Shown here piece by piece: positions 14,983-25,025 of a DNA stretch of 64,000 nucleotides. The notes beneath the pieces are model-generated. The model saw nothing but the letters and a program-made list of their open reading frames with translations, searched no databases and had not been told where the DNA came from. The position numbers and the translations under genes are program-made. Position 1 is the stretch's first letter. Each line of letters begins with the position of its first letter. Source of the DNA: Pseudomonas caspiana (GTDB lineage: Bacteria > Pseudomonadota > Gammaproteobacteria > Pseudomonadales > Pseudomonadaceae); the NCBI RefSeq assembly GCF_002158995.1, contig NZ_LOHF01000008.1, positions 137,479 through 201,478 of the forward strand, in the 5' to 3' direction.

Positions 14983-16836
14983 CTACTCCATCGCCTCAGC
15001 CACGCCCTGATCCTCGCCCAGAAATCCACCGCTCTGGTGCTGCCACAGTCGCGCATAGGTACCGTTCTTCTCGAGCAGTTCGGCGTGGGTGCCTTGTTCG
15101 ATTATGCGTCCGTCATCCATGACAATGAGCCGGTCCATGGCCGCAATCGTCGACAGCCGATGGGCGATGGCGATAACGGTTTTGCCCTGCATCATTTCAT
15201 CGAGACTTTCCTGAATGGCCACTTCGACTTCTGAATCCAGTGCGCTGGTGGCCTCGTCAAGGAGCAGGATCGGAGCATTTTTGAGCATCACCCGGGCAAT
15301 CGCGACGCGTTGACGCTGCCCGCCGGACAGCTTGATGCCACGCTCACCCACCAGAGTGTCGTAGCCTGAATGGCCTTGTTTATCGCTCAGTTGGCTGATG
15401 AAACCATCGGCCTGGGCGTTGGCGGCAGCGGTACGAATTTGCGCGTCGGTCGCATCAGGGCGTCCATAAGCGATGTTGTCGCGAATCGAGCGGTGCAGCA
15501 GGGACGTATCCTGAGTGACCATGCCGATGGCGCTGCGCAAGCTGTCTTGCGTGACGTGCGCGATGTTTTGCCCATCGATGCGAATCTCACCTTCGTCCAC
15601 GTCGTAGAAGCGCAACAGCAGGTTGATGAGTGTGGATTTGCCCGCGCCTGAGCGACCCACCAGACCGATTTTTTCGCCCGGACGAATAGTCAGGCTCAGG
15701 TTGTCGAGCACCTGCCGTTCGCCATTGTAGTTGAAACTCACCTTGTCGAACGTCACTGCGCCACCGGTGGTGACCAGCGCTGTCGCGTCCGGCGCATCTT
15801 GCACTTTCGGGCCTTGGGTCAAGGTTGCCATGCCATCCTGCACGGTGCCGATGTTCTCGAACAGAGACGTCATTTGCCACATGATCCAGTGCGACATGCC
15901 GTTGATCCGCAACGCCATGGCAGTAATTGCAGCTACCGCCCCGGTACCGACTTCACCTAGGTGCCACAGCCATAGGGCATAACCGCCTGCGCCCATGATC
16001 AACGCAACCACCAACGCCTGATTGACGATTTCGAACTGGCTGACCAGACGCATCTGACGAAAGCCGGTTATTTTGAAATCCTCCATCGCCGCGCGAGCGA
16101 AATGCGCTTCACGTTTGGAGTGGGAGAATAGTTTCACCGTCGTGATGTTGGTGTAGGCGTCCGAGATCCGTCCGGTCATCGAGGAGCGCGCATTGGCCTG
16201 TTCCTGGCCGACTTTTCCAAGGCGGGGCACGAAGTAGCGCATGGCCAGACCGAACAACACTACCCAAGCTATAAACGGCAACATCAGCCTCAGGTCGAAG
16301 CCGCCGGCCAGTGCGATGATCGCGATGAAATACACCCCGATTCCGGGGGCGATTTCGATAATGGTGAACAGGACTTCACGCACGGACAACGCCGTTTGCA
16401 TCACCTTGGTGGTCACCCGACCGGAGAACTCATCGGAAAAGAACGAAAGGCTTTGTCGCAGCATCAGCCGATGGAAGTCCCAGCGCAGCCGTAGCGGTAA
16501 GTTAATCGCCAATACCTGGTGCTGCACCATGGTGCGCAACGCCACAAGCCCAATGCTGGTCACGAGGACTATGCCGATGCCCCATAGCACTCGACTTTCC
16601 TGCCCGGCCGTATCGCCGCCTGTTTGCCAGGTCGATAGCAAGTCTACGACTTGCCCGAGGAAAGAAAACAGCCAGGCTTCGTAAATCGACACACCGGCAC
16701 TGAGCAGTGCAAACGCAAAAATATAGCCGCGGGCACCCCGGGTACAGGCCCACAAAAACCGCCCTAAACCCTCAGGCGGTGGCGGGGCCTCGTCGGGTGG
16801 AAAAGGGTCGAGCCGTTGTTCAAACGCGCGAAGCAT
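14983..16836 (-). CDS. ABC multidrug/lipid exporter, fused permease-ATPase
   Basis: 617 residues from ATG 16836. A six-helix exporter domain covers about residues 30-330. The ATPase domain shows Walker A GRSGAGKST (394-402), signature LSGGQ (503-507), Walker B ILLLDE (523-528) and the His switch IAHRLST. This is the layout of MsbA/LmrA-type homodimeric half-transporters. The substrate is not evident. A proline-rich N-terminus (residues 11-21) precedes the first helix. Stands alone. Confidence 0.87.
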   Translation of the reverse strand: MLRAFEQRLDPFPPDEAPPPPEGLGRFLWACTRGARGYIFAFALLSAGVSIYEAWLFSFLGQVVDLLSTWQTGGDTAGQESRVLWGIGIVLVTSIGLVALRTMVQHQVLAINLPLRLRWDFHRLMLRQSLSFFSDEFSGRVTTKVMQTALSVREVLFTIIEIAPGIGVYFIAIIALAGGFDLRLMLPFIAWVVLFGLAMRYFVPRLGKVGQEQANARSSMTGRISDAYTNITTVKLFSHSKREAHFARAAMEDFKITGFRQMRLVSQFEIVNQALVVALIMGAGGYALWLWHLGEVGTGAVAAITAMALRINGMSHWIMWQMTSLFENIGTVQDGMATLTQGPKVQDAPDATALVTTGGAVTFDKVSFNYNGERQVLDNLSLTIRPGEKIGLVGRSGAGKSTLINLLLRFYDVDEGEIRIDGQNIAHVTQDSLRSAIGMVTQDTSLLHRSIRDNIAYGRPDATDAQIRTAAANAQADGFISQLSDKQGHSGYDTLVGERGIKLSGGQRQRVAIARVMLKNAPILLLDEATSALDSEVEVAIQESLDEMMQGKTVIAIAHRLSTIAAMDRLIVMDDGRIIEQGTHAELLEKNGTYARLWQHQSGGFLGEDQGVAEAME

Positions 16837-17086
16837 GATGATCTCCAAAACGAGCTAGTGGGGAGATTCTGGCACTTAAAGGCCACTTTGAGGGTTTTGC
16901 AGGGATAAATGTCTGCTCCGTATAGCTTAATGGCCAGAGCAGATTCGATTTTTTAGGTGGGGCGATTTTTTCAGTAGAGACGCTTTGTGTGAGCGATGAC
17001 CTCCGCGCCGCGAACCAGGATCGACTGTTTTCAACAGAATCAGCCGATTGCAGTCGGTAACGTTGGCGTCAAGGGGCACTCATGAG

Positions 17087-18031
17087 TCAGATAGCCGGGG
17101 AGGGGAGTGGAGCACGATAGCAATTCAGACACCAGACAACACCGGTGAGCAGCAACGCGATGGCCGCCAGCTCATACCCGTCGGGCAGGCGATGGCTCCA
17201 TAGAAAGCCAAATAAGAGCGCCGCCAGCGTTTCAATCACGAGTACTTGTCCACTGAGTGCCAACGGTAGAAGTCGGCTCGCCTGGTTCCAGCACGCGCCA
17301 CCCACAACCGAAGACAAAAGAGCTACACCACCGGCTACCAAGAGGAAGCCTCGCCATTCGGCGATGCCATGCGTATCTGTCTGAAAACCCAAGACAGGCA
17401 CCGCCAGAAGCAGTGACTGAGCGCCGGTCATGATCCCTGTCAGCAGTGCCCAGTCATGCGAGGAAACGCTGGCAACCTGAAGCAGGCGCCGGGCATTGCT
17501 CACGGCGAACCAACTCCACGTAACCAGTGCGCCTGTTGCGCATAAAATTCCGGCGATGCTTGTCAATGCATCTGGCCTGTCGCCGTTGATCAGTGCATGC
17601 CAGCTGATAAGCAAGACCCCAGCTACTGCACAGCACAGCGAGGGTAAGAGCTTGCGCAAAGGCACTGCGTTTGCGTCGTTACGCCCCGCCAGAGTGACGA
17701 GCACGGGGATAAGTCCGACAATCAGGGACGTCGTAGCAATGCCAACCAACTGCACGCCGGTGCCCACCAACGTGTAGTAGACGAGATTACCAATCAGGCT
17801 AAGCCAGAAGAGTGACTGCCAATCGGCCATGGTGAGATTAATGCAGACACGCCGCCAGCGGGGCATAAGCAAAGCTGCCGAGATCGCGCCGTAGCAGAGG
17901 AATCTCAGCACTGCGAACTGCAGGCCGCTCAATTCCGGGGTCAACTGCGGCCCGAGGAAAATCACGCCCCAGCACAGTCCCGCGCACACCCCATAGCCGA
18001 TGCCTTTCAGCAGTGATCGATCAGCAAACAT
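17087..18031 (-). CDS. EamA/DMT-family transporter
   Basis: 314 residues with ten hydrophobic helices in two EamA repeats of about 140 residues each, typical of inner-membrane drug/metabolite exporters of the RhaT/YdcZ kind. Start at ATG 18031. It lies 78 bp downstream of an AraC-family gene on the same strand, so the two are probably co-transcribed and the regulator likely controls the exporter. Substrate unknown. Confidence 0.82.
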   Translation of the reverse strand: MFADRSLLKGIGYGVCAGLCWGVIFLGPQLTPELSGLQFAVLRFLCYGAISAALLMPRWRRVCINLTMADWQSLFWLSLIGNLVYYTLVGTGVQLVGIATTSLIVGLIPVLVTLAGRNDANAVPLRKLLPSLCCAVAGVLLISWHALINGDRPDALTSIAGILCATGALVTWSWFAVSNARRLLQVASVSSHDWALLTGIMTGAQSLLLAVPVLGFQTDTHGIAEWRGFLLVAGGVALLSSVVGGACWNQASRLLPLALSGQVLVIETLAALLFGFLWSHRLPDGYELAAIALLLTGVVWCLNCYRAPLPSPAI

Positions 18032-18109
18032 TTAACCACCGCTCCAAACGTAAAACACGAAGTCTGGAGCAGTTGGCTCGGAGGGTATTGTCGTTAACTG
18101 TTGAGTTTT

Positions 18110-18838
18110 TTACCGAGGCTGTTTTTGGGCTTTGCGATAAGCCGCCGGAGACGTAGCGCTCACACGTTGCATGGTACGGGTGAGCGATGCCTGGTCGGAA
18201 AAACCTGCCAGCGAGGCAATTTCAGTTATTGGTAGTGAGGTTCCACGCAGCAATCGTTGAGCTTCTTGTACGCGTAAATCAGTCAACCAGGCTTGAGGAC
18301 TCATCTTGAACAATTGCCGGAATCGCTGGTGCAGTTGACTCATGCTCATGTTCGCTACTTGAGCCATGGCCTCGTTGTTCCAGTGTATTCCAGGATTTGC
18401 CCGCAGACGGTTGATCAACCGTTCCATGGGGGGCGAAACACGGGGTGTGTCCGAACCCAGGGACGACAGGAGCAGAGGGCCCAATTGCGGGGCGCTGACG
18501 GACAATTGCTCGCTACCTATCAACTCCGCGAACTCGATAAGCCGACGTGTTGCCGGAAGAATAGGCACATAGATTCTTTCAGCCAGACGCCCCATGTGTA
18601 ATGCCTCCAGCATTGTCGGCGCACAGTCCAGGACCAGAAAACGGCTGTCGATATCGGTGAGCTGCGAGTGCTCCGAGCCAGGTGCTACAAGCGCTGCCAT
18701 TGACTGATCGATGCATCCCCCACGACCCTCCACGTCGATATCCATTCGGCCGCGCAGTGGCAGCACCAATTGAACATGGTCATGTTGGTGATAAGGGTTT
18801 TCTCCGTCGTAGCTGCGAACTTCGAGGCTGAGAAACAT
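18110..18838 (-). CDS. AraC-family regulator with cupin sensor
   Basis: 242 residues. The N-terminal part has a small cupin (H-Q-H-D-H-V-Q-L-V-L-P-L-R-G, residues 17-30) for effector binding. The C-terminal 100 residues carry two helix-turn-helix motifs (M-A-Q-V-A-N-M-S-x-S-Q-L-H-Q-R-F and P-I-T-E-I-A-S-L-A-G-F-S-D-Q-A-S). It lies upstream of the EamA transporter on the same strand. Confidence 0.85.
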   Translation of the reverse strand: MFLSLEVRSYDGENPYHQHDHVQLVLPLRGRMDIDVEGRGGCIDQSMAALVAPGSEHSQLTDIDSRFLVLDCAPTMLEALHMGRLAERIYVPILPATRRLIEFAELIGSEQLSVSAPQLGPLLLSSLGSDTPRVSPPMERLINRLRANPGIHWNNEAMAQVANMSMSQLHQRFRQLFKMSPQAWLTDLRVQEAQRLLRGTSLPITEIASLAGFSDQASLTRTMQRVSATSPAAYRKAQKQPR

Positions 18839-19070
18839 TGGCGCACCATTCAGTCAGTTTGGTGATTCGGGGGCTGGCGTTCAGCAGCAAGTGAGGCGCA
18901 GGACGCCCTATGCCAAGGCCTGTCGATCAAGCTGGTAATCATACAAGCTGCGTTGGCGCGGTGCTTAACCAGAATGGCGTTCAGGGCTGCGTCACACTAA
19001 TGAGTCAGCGCAATCAGGTGTGCCTTGCCTCTGGTAGAATGCTACCCCTTTACACGCAGAGTGGCATCCA

Positions 19071-20105
19071 ATGAGCGCATCGGTCCGTTTGACCCAATAC
19101 AGCCACGGCGCCGGCTGCGGTTGCAAGATTTCGCCTCAAGTGCTTGAGGTGATCCTCGCTGGCAGCGGCGCCCAAAATCTCGATCCAAAGCTTTGGGTGG
19201 GCAATGCTTCGCGAGACGACGCGGCGGTCTACGCGATTGATGAAGAGCGCGGAGTCGTCTCAACTACCGACTTCTTCATGCCTATCGTCGACGACCCCTA
19301 CGATTTCGGCCGCATTGCCGCCACCAACGCCATTAGCGATATCTACGCCATGGGCGGAGATCCAATCATGGCTATCGCTATTCTCGGCTGGCCGGTCAAC
19401 GTGCTTGCTCCGGAAATTGCTCGCGAAGTGATTCGCGGTGGCCGAGCAGTGTGTGATGCTGCGGGTATCCCGTTGGCCGGTGGACACTCCATCGATGCGC
19501 CAGAACCGATCTTTGGCCTTGCGGTCACGGGGCTGGTCGAAAAGCGCTTCATGAAACGTAACGACACCGCCACCTTAGGCTGTACGCTTTATCTGACCAA
19601 GCCATTGGGGATCGGTGTGCTAACCACCGCCGAGAAACAAGGCTTGTTGCGCGACGCCGATATAGACGTCGCGCGCGACCAGATGTGCATTCTCAATACG
19701 GTCGGCAGCCGCTTCGGCAAGCTTGCCGGGGTCACCGCGATGACTGATGTCACTGGTTTCGGCCTGCTGGGTCATTTGGTGGAAATGGCTGACGGCAGCC
19801 GATTGACCGCACGTATCGAGGCGAGCGCTGTGCCGCGCCTGGACAGTGTTGATTATTACCTTGAGCGGGGGTGCGTACCGGGAGGCACGCAGCGCAATTT
19901 TGACAGCTACGGTGGCCGCATTGGTAAATTGACCGACTGGCAGAAACATCTGCTATGCGACCCGCAAACAAGTGGCGGCCTGCTGGTCGCGGTAGCGCCA
20001 GAGGGCCAGGCGCAGTTTCTGCAGACCGCCACCGATCTTGGCCTGAGCTTGCGCCCCATAGGCACGCTAATCGAGCGCCAGGCCAACGCCGTTGAGGTGT
20101 TCTGA
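19071..20105 (+). CDS. selD: selenide, water dikinase (selenophosphate synthetase)
   Basis: 344 residues, the usual length. The catalytic glycine-rich loop GAGCGCK is at residues 13-19, so Cys16 and Lys19 correspond to Cys17 and Lys20 of the E. coli enzyme. The metal/ATP-binding D-D-A-A-V and [10 protein letters not shown] are in place. The enzyme makes selenophosphate from selenide and ATP. The gene overlaps the next start by one base (TGATG), so it is coupled to the selenouridine synthase that uses the product. Confidence 0.95.
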   Translation: MSASVRLTQYSHGAGCGCKISPQVLEVILAGSGAQNLDPKLWVGNASRDDAAVYAIDEERGVVSTTDFFMPIVDDPYDFGRIAATNAISDIYAMGGDPIMAIAILGWPVNVLAPEIAREVIRGGRAVCDAAGIPLAGGHSIDAPEPIFGLAVTGLVEKRFMKRNDTATLGCTLYLTKPLGIGVLTTAEKQGLLRDADIDVARDQMCILNTVGSRFGKLAGVTAMTDVTGFGLLGHLVEMADGSRLTARIEASAVPRLDSVDYYLERGCVPGGTQRNFDSYGGRIGKLTDWQKHLLCDPQTSGGLLVAVAPEGQAQFLQTATDLGLSLRPIGTLIERQANAVEVF

Positions 20106-21205
20106 TGCGCGACAACAGCGCCGACTTGCGCCATATTTTTCTAAACGATATTCCCCTGATGGACGTCCGCGCCCCCGTGGAGTTCGCTAAGGGGGCCTTC
20201 GGCCAGTCCGTTAATCTGCCGCTGATGAACGATGTCGAGCGTGAGGCCGTCGGCACTGCCTATAAACAACAGGGGCAGCAGGTCGCCATCGAGTTGGGGC
20301 ATCGGCTGGTGTCTGGCGCTACCAAGGAAGCACGTATTGAGAGCTGGGCGGAGTTCGTCCGGCGTCAGCCTGAAGGCTATCTGTATTGTTTTCGCGGTGG
20401 CCTGCGGTCGCAGATCACCCAGCAGTGGTTGAAAGACATTGCCGGTATTCCTTACCCGCGGGTGCTAGGCGGTTACAAGGCAATGCGCACCTTCCTTATC
20501 GACACCATCGAGCGCGCTGTTCAGGAGTGTGAACTGGTCGTTGTAGGGGGCTTGACCGGGTCCGGCAAGACTGAAGTGCTGGCGGAGTTGAGCAACGGCC
20601 TCGACCTTGAGGGCCATGCGAACCATCGCGGCTCCAGCTTCGGCAAACGTGTCAGTGGCCAGCCCGGACAGATCGACTTTGAAAATGCTTTGGCTGTGGA
20701 CATTCTGAAGAAACGTCATCGCGGTGCCGACCATTTGGTCCTCGAGGATGAAGGTCGCGCGATTGGCAGCCGCGCTGTGCCTCTTTCGCTGTTTCGGCAG
20801 ATGCAATCCGCGCCTCTGGTGTGGCTGCAAGACAGCGTTGAGAACCGGGTTGAACGTATTCTCAAGGATTACGTTATCGACCTGTGCGCAGATTTTGTCG
20901 CAGTTCATGGAGTGGAGGAAGGATTCAATGCGTTCGCTGAGCGGTTGCGCCAGAGTCTGGCCAGCAACCTCAGACGCTTGGGGGGCGAGCGTTACCAACG
21001 CCTGGCGGTGATTATGGATGGCGCCTTGCAGACCCAGCAGAAAACGGGGCAGGTGGATGCTCATCGACAATGGATCGAGCAATTGCTCAACGAATACTAT
21101 GACCCCATGTACGCCTACCAGCGGGACAGCAAGTCCAAGCGAATCGAGTTTGCCGGTGACCACGCTGCAGTCAGGGACTATTTATTGCAGCGCCGCCGCG
21201 CGTGA
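20105..21205 (+). CDS. mnmH: tRNA 2-selenouridine synthase
   Basis: 366 residues. The N-terminal rhodanese domain has the catalytic Cys in [10 protein letters not shown], and a P-loop domain follows with [10 protein letters not shown]. The protein replaces sulfur with selenium in the wobble 2-thiouridine of tRNAs for Lys, Glu and Gln, using selenophosphate. It overlaps selD by one base. The alternative name is selU/ybbB. Its stop is followed immediately by the convergent permease gene. Confidence 0.95.
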   Translation: MRDNSADLRHIFLNDIPLMDVRAPVEFAKGAFGQSVNLPLMNDVEREAVGTAYKQQGQQVAIELGHRLVSGATKEARIESWAEFVRRQPEGYLYCFRGGLRSQITQQWLKDIAGIPYPRVLGGYKAMRTFLIDTIERAVQECELVVVGGLTGSGKTEVLAELSNGLDLEGHANHRGSSFGKRVSGQPGQIDFENALAVDILKKRHRGADHLVLEDEGRAIGSRAVPLSLFRQMQSAPLVWLQDSVENRVERILKDYVIDLCADFVAVHGVEEGFNAFAERLRQSLASNLRRLGGERYQRLAVIMDGALQTQQKTGQVDAHRQWIEQLLNEYYDPMYAYQRDSKSKRIEFAGDHAAVRDYLLQRRRA

Positions 21206-21227
21206 ACCCAGCGACGCCTCCGCCTTT

Positions 21228-22283
21228 CTAGAAGACCAGCGCCGCGATGACGCCGCTGATAATGCCCACCAGCATGGTCAGCAACGCGACGGCCACCAGC
21301 ACCCGACGATCAAAGGATTTGCGCAGCATCAATAGCGAAGGCAGGCTGACGCTTGGCAGTGTAATCAATAGTGCTACTGCCGGAGCTGTTCCTAAGCCGA
21401 GGCCCATGAGGGCCTGCACGATAGGGATTTCTGCTGCGGTGGGGATCACAAACAAAGTGCCCACGACAGCCAGTGGTACCAGCCATAGCCAGCTATTGGT
21501 CATTGCTCCATCAACGTGAGGGAATAACCATACCCGTGCCGCTCCGAGGATCAGCACCGCCAGCACGTAGATCGGGATGGTGGTCCAGAACAACTGCCAC
21601 ATCGTGCGTAACCACTGCACCGGGAGACTGCGGGTATCTGCGGCAGTGGCCACCTCAACAGCATCCACGGCCGCTTTCGGCAGGGCATCTGGTCGCGAAA
21701 TGCGCTGGGCAAGGACTGAGACACCCAGCACAAGTGCGACGCCGGCCACCAGGCGCAGGGCGGTGAACTCCCAGCCGAGAACGAAACCCATGAAAATCAA
21801 TGTGGCGGGGTTCAGTACCGGGTTTGTGATCCAGAACGCCAACGCCGCACCCTGCGACACGTTCTGTCGCCGCAGGCCGGCCGCCACGGGGGCCGCGCAG
21901 CAACTGCACATCATGCCCGGCAAGGCGAACAGGCTCCCTCGCAACGTGGAGCCAATACCGGCTTTTCCGAACGCGCGCAGCAACCAGTCGCGGGGAATAA
22001 GCACCTGTACCAACGAACCAAGGATGATCGCCAGCACGGCAGCCTTCCAGATGGCTAGAAAATACACTTGGGCGTAAGCCAGCGCAGCGACCAGGGGCGA
22101 CGCGACATTATCGTCGAGGATCGAGCCGCCAATGCTATGCGTGTCGGCGGCGATGAACGATTTGAGGTAATAAGGTGACCACTTGACGTAGTACAGGCCA
22201 ACTACGGCCACCAGAAGAAACAACGCCGGTTTGCACCAAAATGCCCAAGAGCGAGTTGTGGAGGGAGGATGCTGGCTAATCAT
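21228..22283 (-). CDS. permease of the ArsP/DUF318 family
   Basis: 351 residues with about eight to ten helices. The segment P-G-M-M-C-S-C-C-A-A-P-V-A-A-G-L-R-R (around residues 120-140) and F-W-I-T-N-P-V-L-N-P-A-T-L are hallmarks of ArsP/YraQ-type permeases, some of which export organoarsenicals or metals. No metal-responsive regulator is adjacent. It is convergent with mnmH, only 22 bp away. Confidence 0.75.
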   Translation of the reverse strand: MISQHPPSTTRSWAFWCKPALFLLVAVVGLYYVKWSPYYLKSFIAADTHSIGGSILDDNVASPLVAALAYAQVYFLAIWKAAVLAIILGSLVQVLIPRDWLLRAFGKAGIGSTLRGSLFALPGMMCSCCAAPVAAGLRRQNVSQGAALAFWITNPVLNPATLIFMGFVLGWEFTALRLVAGVALVLGVSVLAQRISRPDALPKAAVDAVEVATAADTRSLPVQWLRTMWQLFWTTIPIYVLAVLILGAARVWLFPHVDGAMTNSWLWLVPLAVVGTLFVIPTAAEIPIVQALMGLGLGTAPAVALLITLPSVSLPSLLMLRKSFDRRVLVAVALLTMLVGIISGVIAALVF

Positions 22284-22542
22284 TATGAGATCCGTGCGGA
22301 AGCGAACGCCTATGATACGTCAACGCTGACTGCCGGTTGGCAACAATGCCTGCGTTCCTGAAGCCCGGCAATTGGCCGAAAGTGAAGGGTGACTGCCCGG
22401 TGTCTCTGATTGCTATGGATCAGGTGTCTTGGTCCGACTCACCGTATCGGTGCCGTACGGCCGCACCGGGGCCTGATCGATAGAAGTTAGCCAGGCTTTC
22501 ACGATCCGCGAGTATTGGCGCGTGGAAGGGTGTTCCGAGGTA

Positions 22543-22998
22543 TTATCGGCCCAGTCTCTTTTCCATAACGATTGTGCGTTCCGTGTTATGAAACTCATCC
22601 CGAATTTTCGAGAACCCGAGAGAGGCATAAAAGCCCTCGGCCGTAATAGAAGACGCAACACGCATCAGCTCGTGTCCGTCCTTGGTGGCTACTGACTCGA
22701 GATGCACCATCAGTCGACGTCCTATGCCCATCCCTTGGTGGGGCGGATCGACGAATACGCTTCGAATGATGTTGCGATCAAGACTTGCAGTTGCAACGAT
22801 CTGACCGTCTATTGCAGCAACGTAGACTTGCCGCTGGGTAAGTAAGTCGAGAATCGCTGAAGGGGAAAAGCTTTGCTCTACTCGCCTGATGATCTCTGGT
22901 GAGTAGTCTTGCGCATTGGACTCGCGCAACGCTGCAATGATGACCTGACTGATAACCGTCGCGTCCGCGGTCGTTGAAATCCTGATCAAGCCAGCCAT
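22543..22998 (-). CDS. GNAT acetyltransferase
   Basis: 151 residues. The start is placed at ATG 22998, where aaggag lies seven bases upstream; the ATG at 23004 overlaps that site and the longer frame from 23109 has none. The acetyl-CoA motif R-S-V-F-V-D-P-P-H-Q-G-M-G-I-G-R-R-L-M is clear, as is F-Y-A-S-L-G-F near the end. The layout is like PA4866-type small GNATs. Monocistronic; substrate unknown. Confidence 0.83.
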   Translation of the reverse strand: MAGLIRISTTADATVISQVIIAALRESNAQDYSPEIIRRVEQSFSPSAILDLLTQRQVYVAAIDGQIVATASLDRNIIRSVFVDPPHQGMGIGRRLMVHLESVATKDGHELMRVASSITAEGFYASLGFSKIRDEFHNTERTIVMEKRLGR

Positions 22999-23232
22999 TC
23001 CCATCTCCTTATCCGGTGCCACTTGATCGTAGAGGAGTGAGGGGGTGATGACCAGATCTACATCTATGCCGCGACCTAGCCCTCGTTGAGCTGCACGCCT
23101 GGAGCCCATTGCAGGCTATGGCGCTAACGGCACCGGTAGAGATCGGCTAGACGCCGAAAGGGCAGACCTCTCCAGAGGCCCCAGCCACTGATCCATTGAC
23201 CGGATGGCTGAAGCCTCTGACTTATTTGCGCC

Positions 23233-23790
23233 TTACGCCAGCGCCGCGACGATAGCTTCGTTGAACGCCGGGATGTCCTTGGGAGTACGCGAAGTAATCA
23301 GGGTCCATCCATTGGCTTGGCATTGCTTGACCTCAGCATCTACCCAACCGGCAGCACCGGCATTTTCCAGATCAAGCTTGATGCTGGGGTAGGAGGTGAG
23401 GGTCTTGCCAGTGATAACTCCAGCATTGATTAGCAGCCACGGCCCATGGCAAATCGCGGCGATGACTTTACCCGCATCGGCGAATTCCTTGGCCAGGCGC
23501 TGGGCGTTTTCATCCAGGCGCAGCGTGTCGGCATTTACCGTACCGCCTGGAATCACGAGCGCATCAAAATCCGACGCTTTGAGCCCGGCCAGCGCAACCT
23601 GAGACTCGACAGTGCGATCTTTCTCGGTGTCCTGAACGAATGTCTGAGTGGTACCGCCGTCACTCGAACCATGGGTAACCGATGCACCCTGCGCCTTGAG
23701 AGCCTCCAGCGGTTTAACCAGTTCGTCCCGTTCGATCCCGGTATTGGAGGTGATGAAAAGTACTTTTTTGCCTGCCAGTTGGTTACTCAT
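23233..23790 (-). CDS. DJ-1/PfpI-family protein (type 1 glutamine amidotransferase fold)
   Basis: 185 residues from ATG 23790; the preceding GTG at 23799 is less likely since GGAG is nearer ATG. The nucleophile elbow A-I-C-H-G-P-W gives Cys114-His115, and Glu20 in T-G-I-E-R-D-E-L completes the PfpI-type site. Such proteins act as protein/nucleotide deglycases or general stress proteins (YhbO/YajL-like). No partner gene is close, but a TetR gene lies upstream on the same strand. Confidence 0.87.
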   Translation of the reverse strand: MSNQLAGKKVLFITSNTGIERDELVKPLEALKAQGASVTHGSSDGGTTQTFVQDTEKDRTVESQVALAGLKASDFDALVIPGGTVNADTLRLDENAQRLAKEFADAGKVIAAICHGPWLLINAGVITGKTLTSYPSIKLDLENAGAAGWVDAEVKQCQANGWTLITSRTPKDIPAFNEAIVAALA

Positions 23791-24050
23791 AGTGATCACT
23801 CCATCTTCGTATCTAGCTAATAACGTAAAGCATGCGGTTGATGATTCATCCGACGCGTGAAGATGGGAGGTCAGAGCGGTTTTGAAAGTTCACCCGGATT
23901 TGTCCTGAGCAGAGTTGCGCGAGAAGAAGACGAAAAATCTAGCTTCACATCTGTGGCTGGAAGAATCGGGCAGGTACAACTTATGTCCCGCGTGGACATG
24001 GAGCGAAGGGCAGTATGCTTCCCCGGGCTTTTCGGCAGTGGGAGAAGATC

Positions 24051-24683
24051 TCACCCGGGCAGTGGCGGCGCGTCAATGCGCAAGCTGTCCCATAGCCCCA
24101 TCACCTGAGTTACTGCAGCATCCAGCGTGGCATGTGGAACTCCATCGCGCGCCAGCGTTGAAAGGCCGAGCATGAAACTGTCGAATACCGATGCGAGAGC
24201 TTCCGGTGTCACCGTCGCAGGCAATTCTCCTGCGGCGATGGCACGATCGATACAGGCGACGATGCCCGCACGGTTCAGATTCCTCGCCCTGGCGAGCGGT
24301 TCAGAGATGGCCTTGCTCTCTTCTGTGCAGGCGCTCATCAGGCCTAGCGACACCAAACATCCCTTGGGATGATCGGGCTCACATTGCATTTTCGCCGAAC
24401 GGCGAAGGGTGAGTTCAATCGCGTCCCTGGGCGGCAGGGACGTATCAAACAGGCTGTCAGTGACCCGGCCGTGGGTCGTGAGATAGCGTTCCATGACTTC
24501 ATTGAACAGAGCCTGTTTCGAGCCAAATGCGGCGTAAAAGCTGGGCGCGGTGATGCCGCCACCGATACCGGCTTTCAGTTGGCTAAGAGAGGTTGCATCG
24601 TATCCATGCTCCCAAAATAAATGCAGTGCCTGAGTGATCGCTACGTCACGGTCAAACGTGCGCGGACGTCCCATCTGTGCCAT
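24051..24683 (-). CDS. TetR-family transcriptional regulator
   Basis: 210 residues, beginning G-R-P-R-T-F-D, a common N-terminus of TetR repressors. The helix-turn-helix is S-L-S-Q-L-K-A-G-I...S-F-Y-A-A-F-G-S-K-Q-A-L (33-58). The C-terminal domain has C-L-V-S-L-G-L-M near residue 107, as in reductase- or oxidoreductase-linked members. A candidate operator (24734-24745) lies upstream, and no obvious target is divergent, so it may regulate itself or a distant gene. Confidence 0.83.
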   Translation of the reverse strand: MAQMGRPRTFDRDVAITQALHLFWEHGYDATSLSQLKAGIGGGITAPSFYAAFGSKQALFNEVMERYLTTHGRVTDSLFDTSLPPRDAIELTLRRSAKMQCEPDHPKGCLVSLGLMSACTEESKAISEPLARARNLNRAGIVACIDRAIAAGELPATVTPEALASVFDSFMLGLSTLARDGVPHATLDAAVTQVMGLWDSLRIDAPPLPG

Positions 24684-24733
24684 GCCGGATTTCCTTCAGG
24701 GTTATTCAATGGAGCTACTTAAATAGGGCTTTC

Positions 24734-24745
24734 TAACTAAAGTTA
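24734..24745. promoter_or_regulatory. candidate operator of the TetR gene
   Basis: TAACT-AA-AGTTA is a perfect 5+2+5 palindrome in an AT-rich stretch 51 bp upstream of the TetR start codon. Its form resembles autoregulatory TetR sites. The rest of the 342-bp gap (24684-25025) holds AT-rich promoter-like sequence and no reading frame I can support. Confidence 0.45.
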
Positions 24746-25025
24746 TTTAAATACTAATCGATACATATATTGTTGACTACCCGGATTCTCCTCCCGGCCT
24801 ATATACCGATCAGCCTGTCAGTGAGGTGGAATCAGATGGCAGGCAGTGACGAGTGGATCTTCGCTTCATAGCTGCGTCGTCGGTAAGCTGCTGGCAGTGA
24901 GCTTCATCTGTGGCTGAAATCGGGGCATGCCGAGGCGGGATGCTCTATATAATCTTTCTTTTGCTACATTCACTTTGAAGCAGTCCGTGGAAAATAGATT
25001 CTGAGGCTGCCGTTGGGAGATTCAT

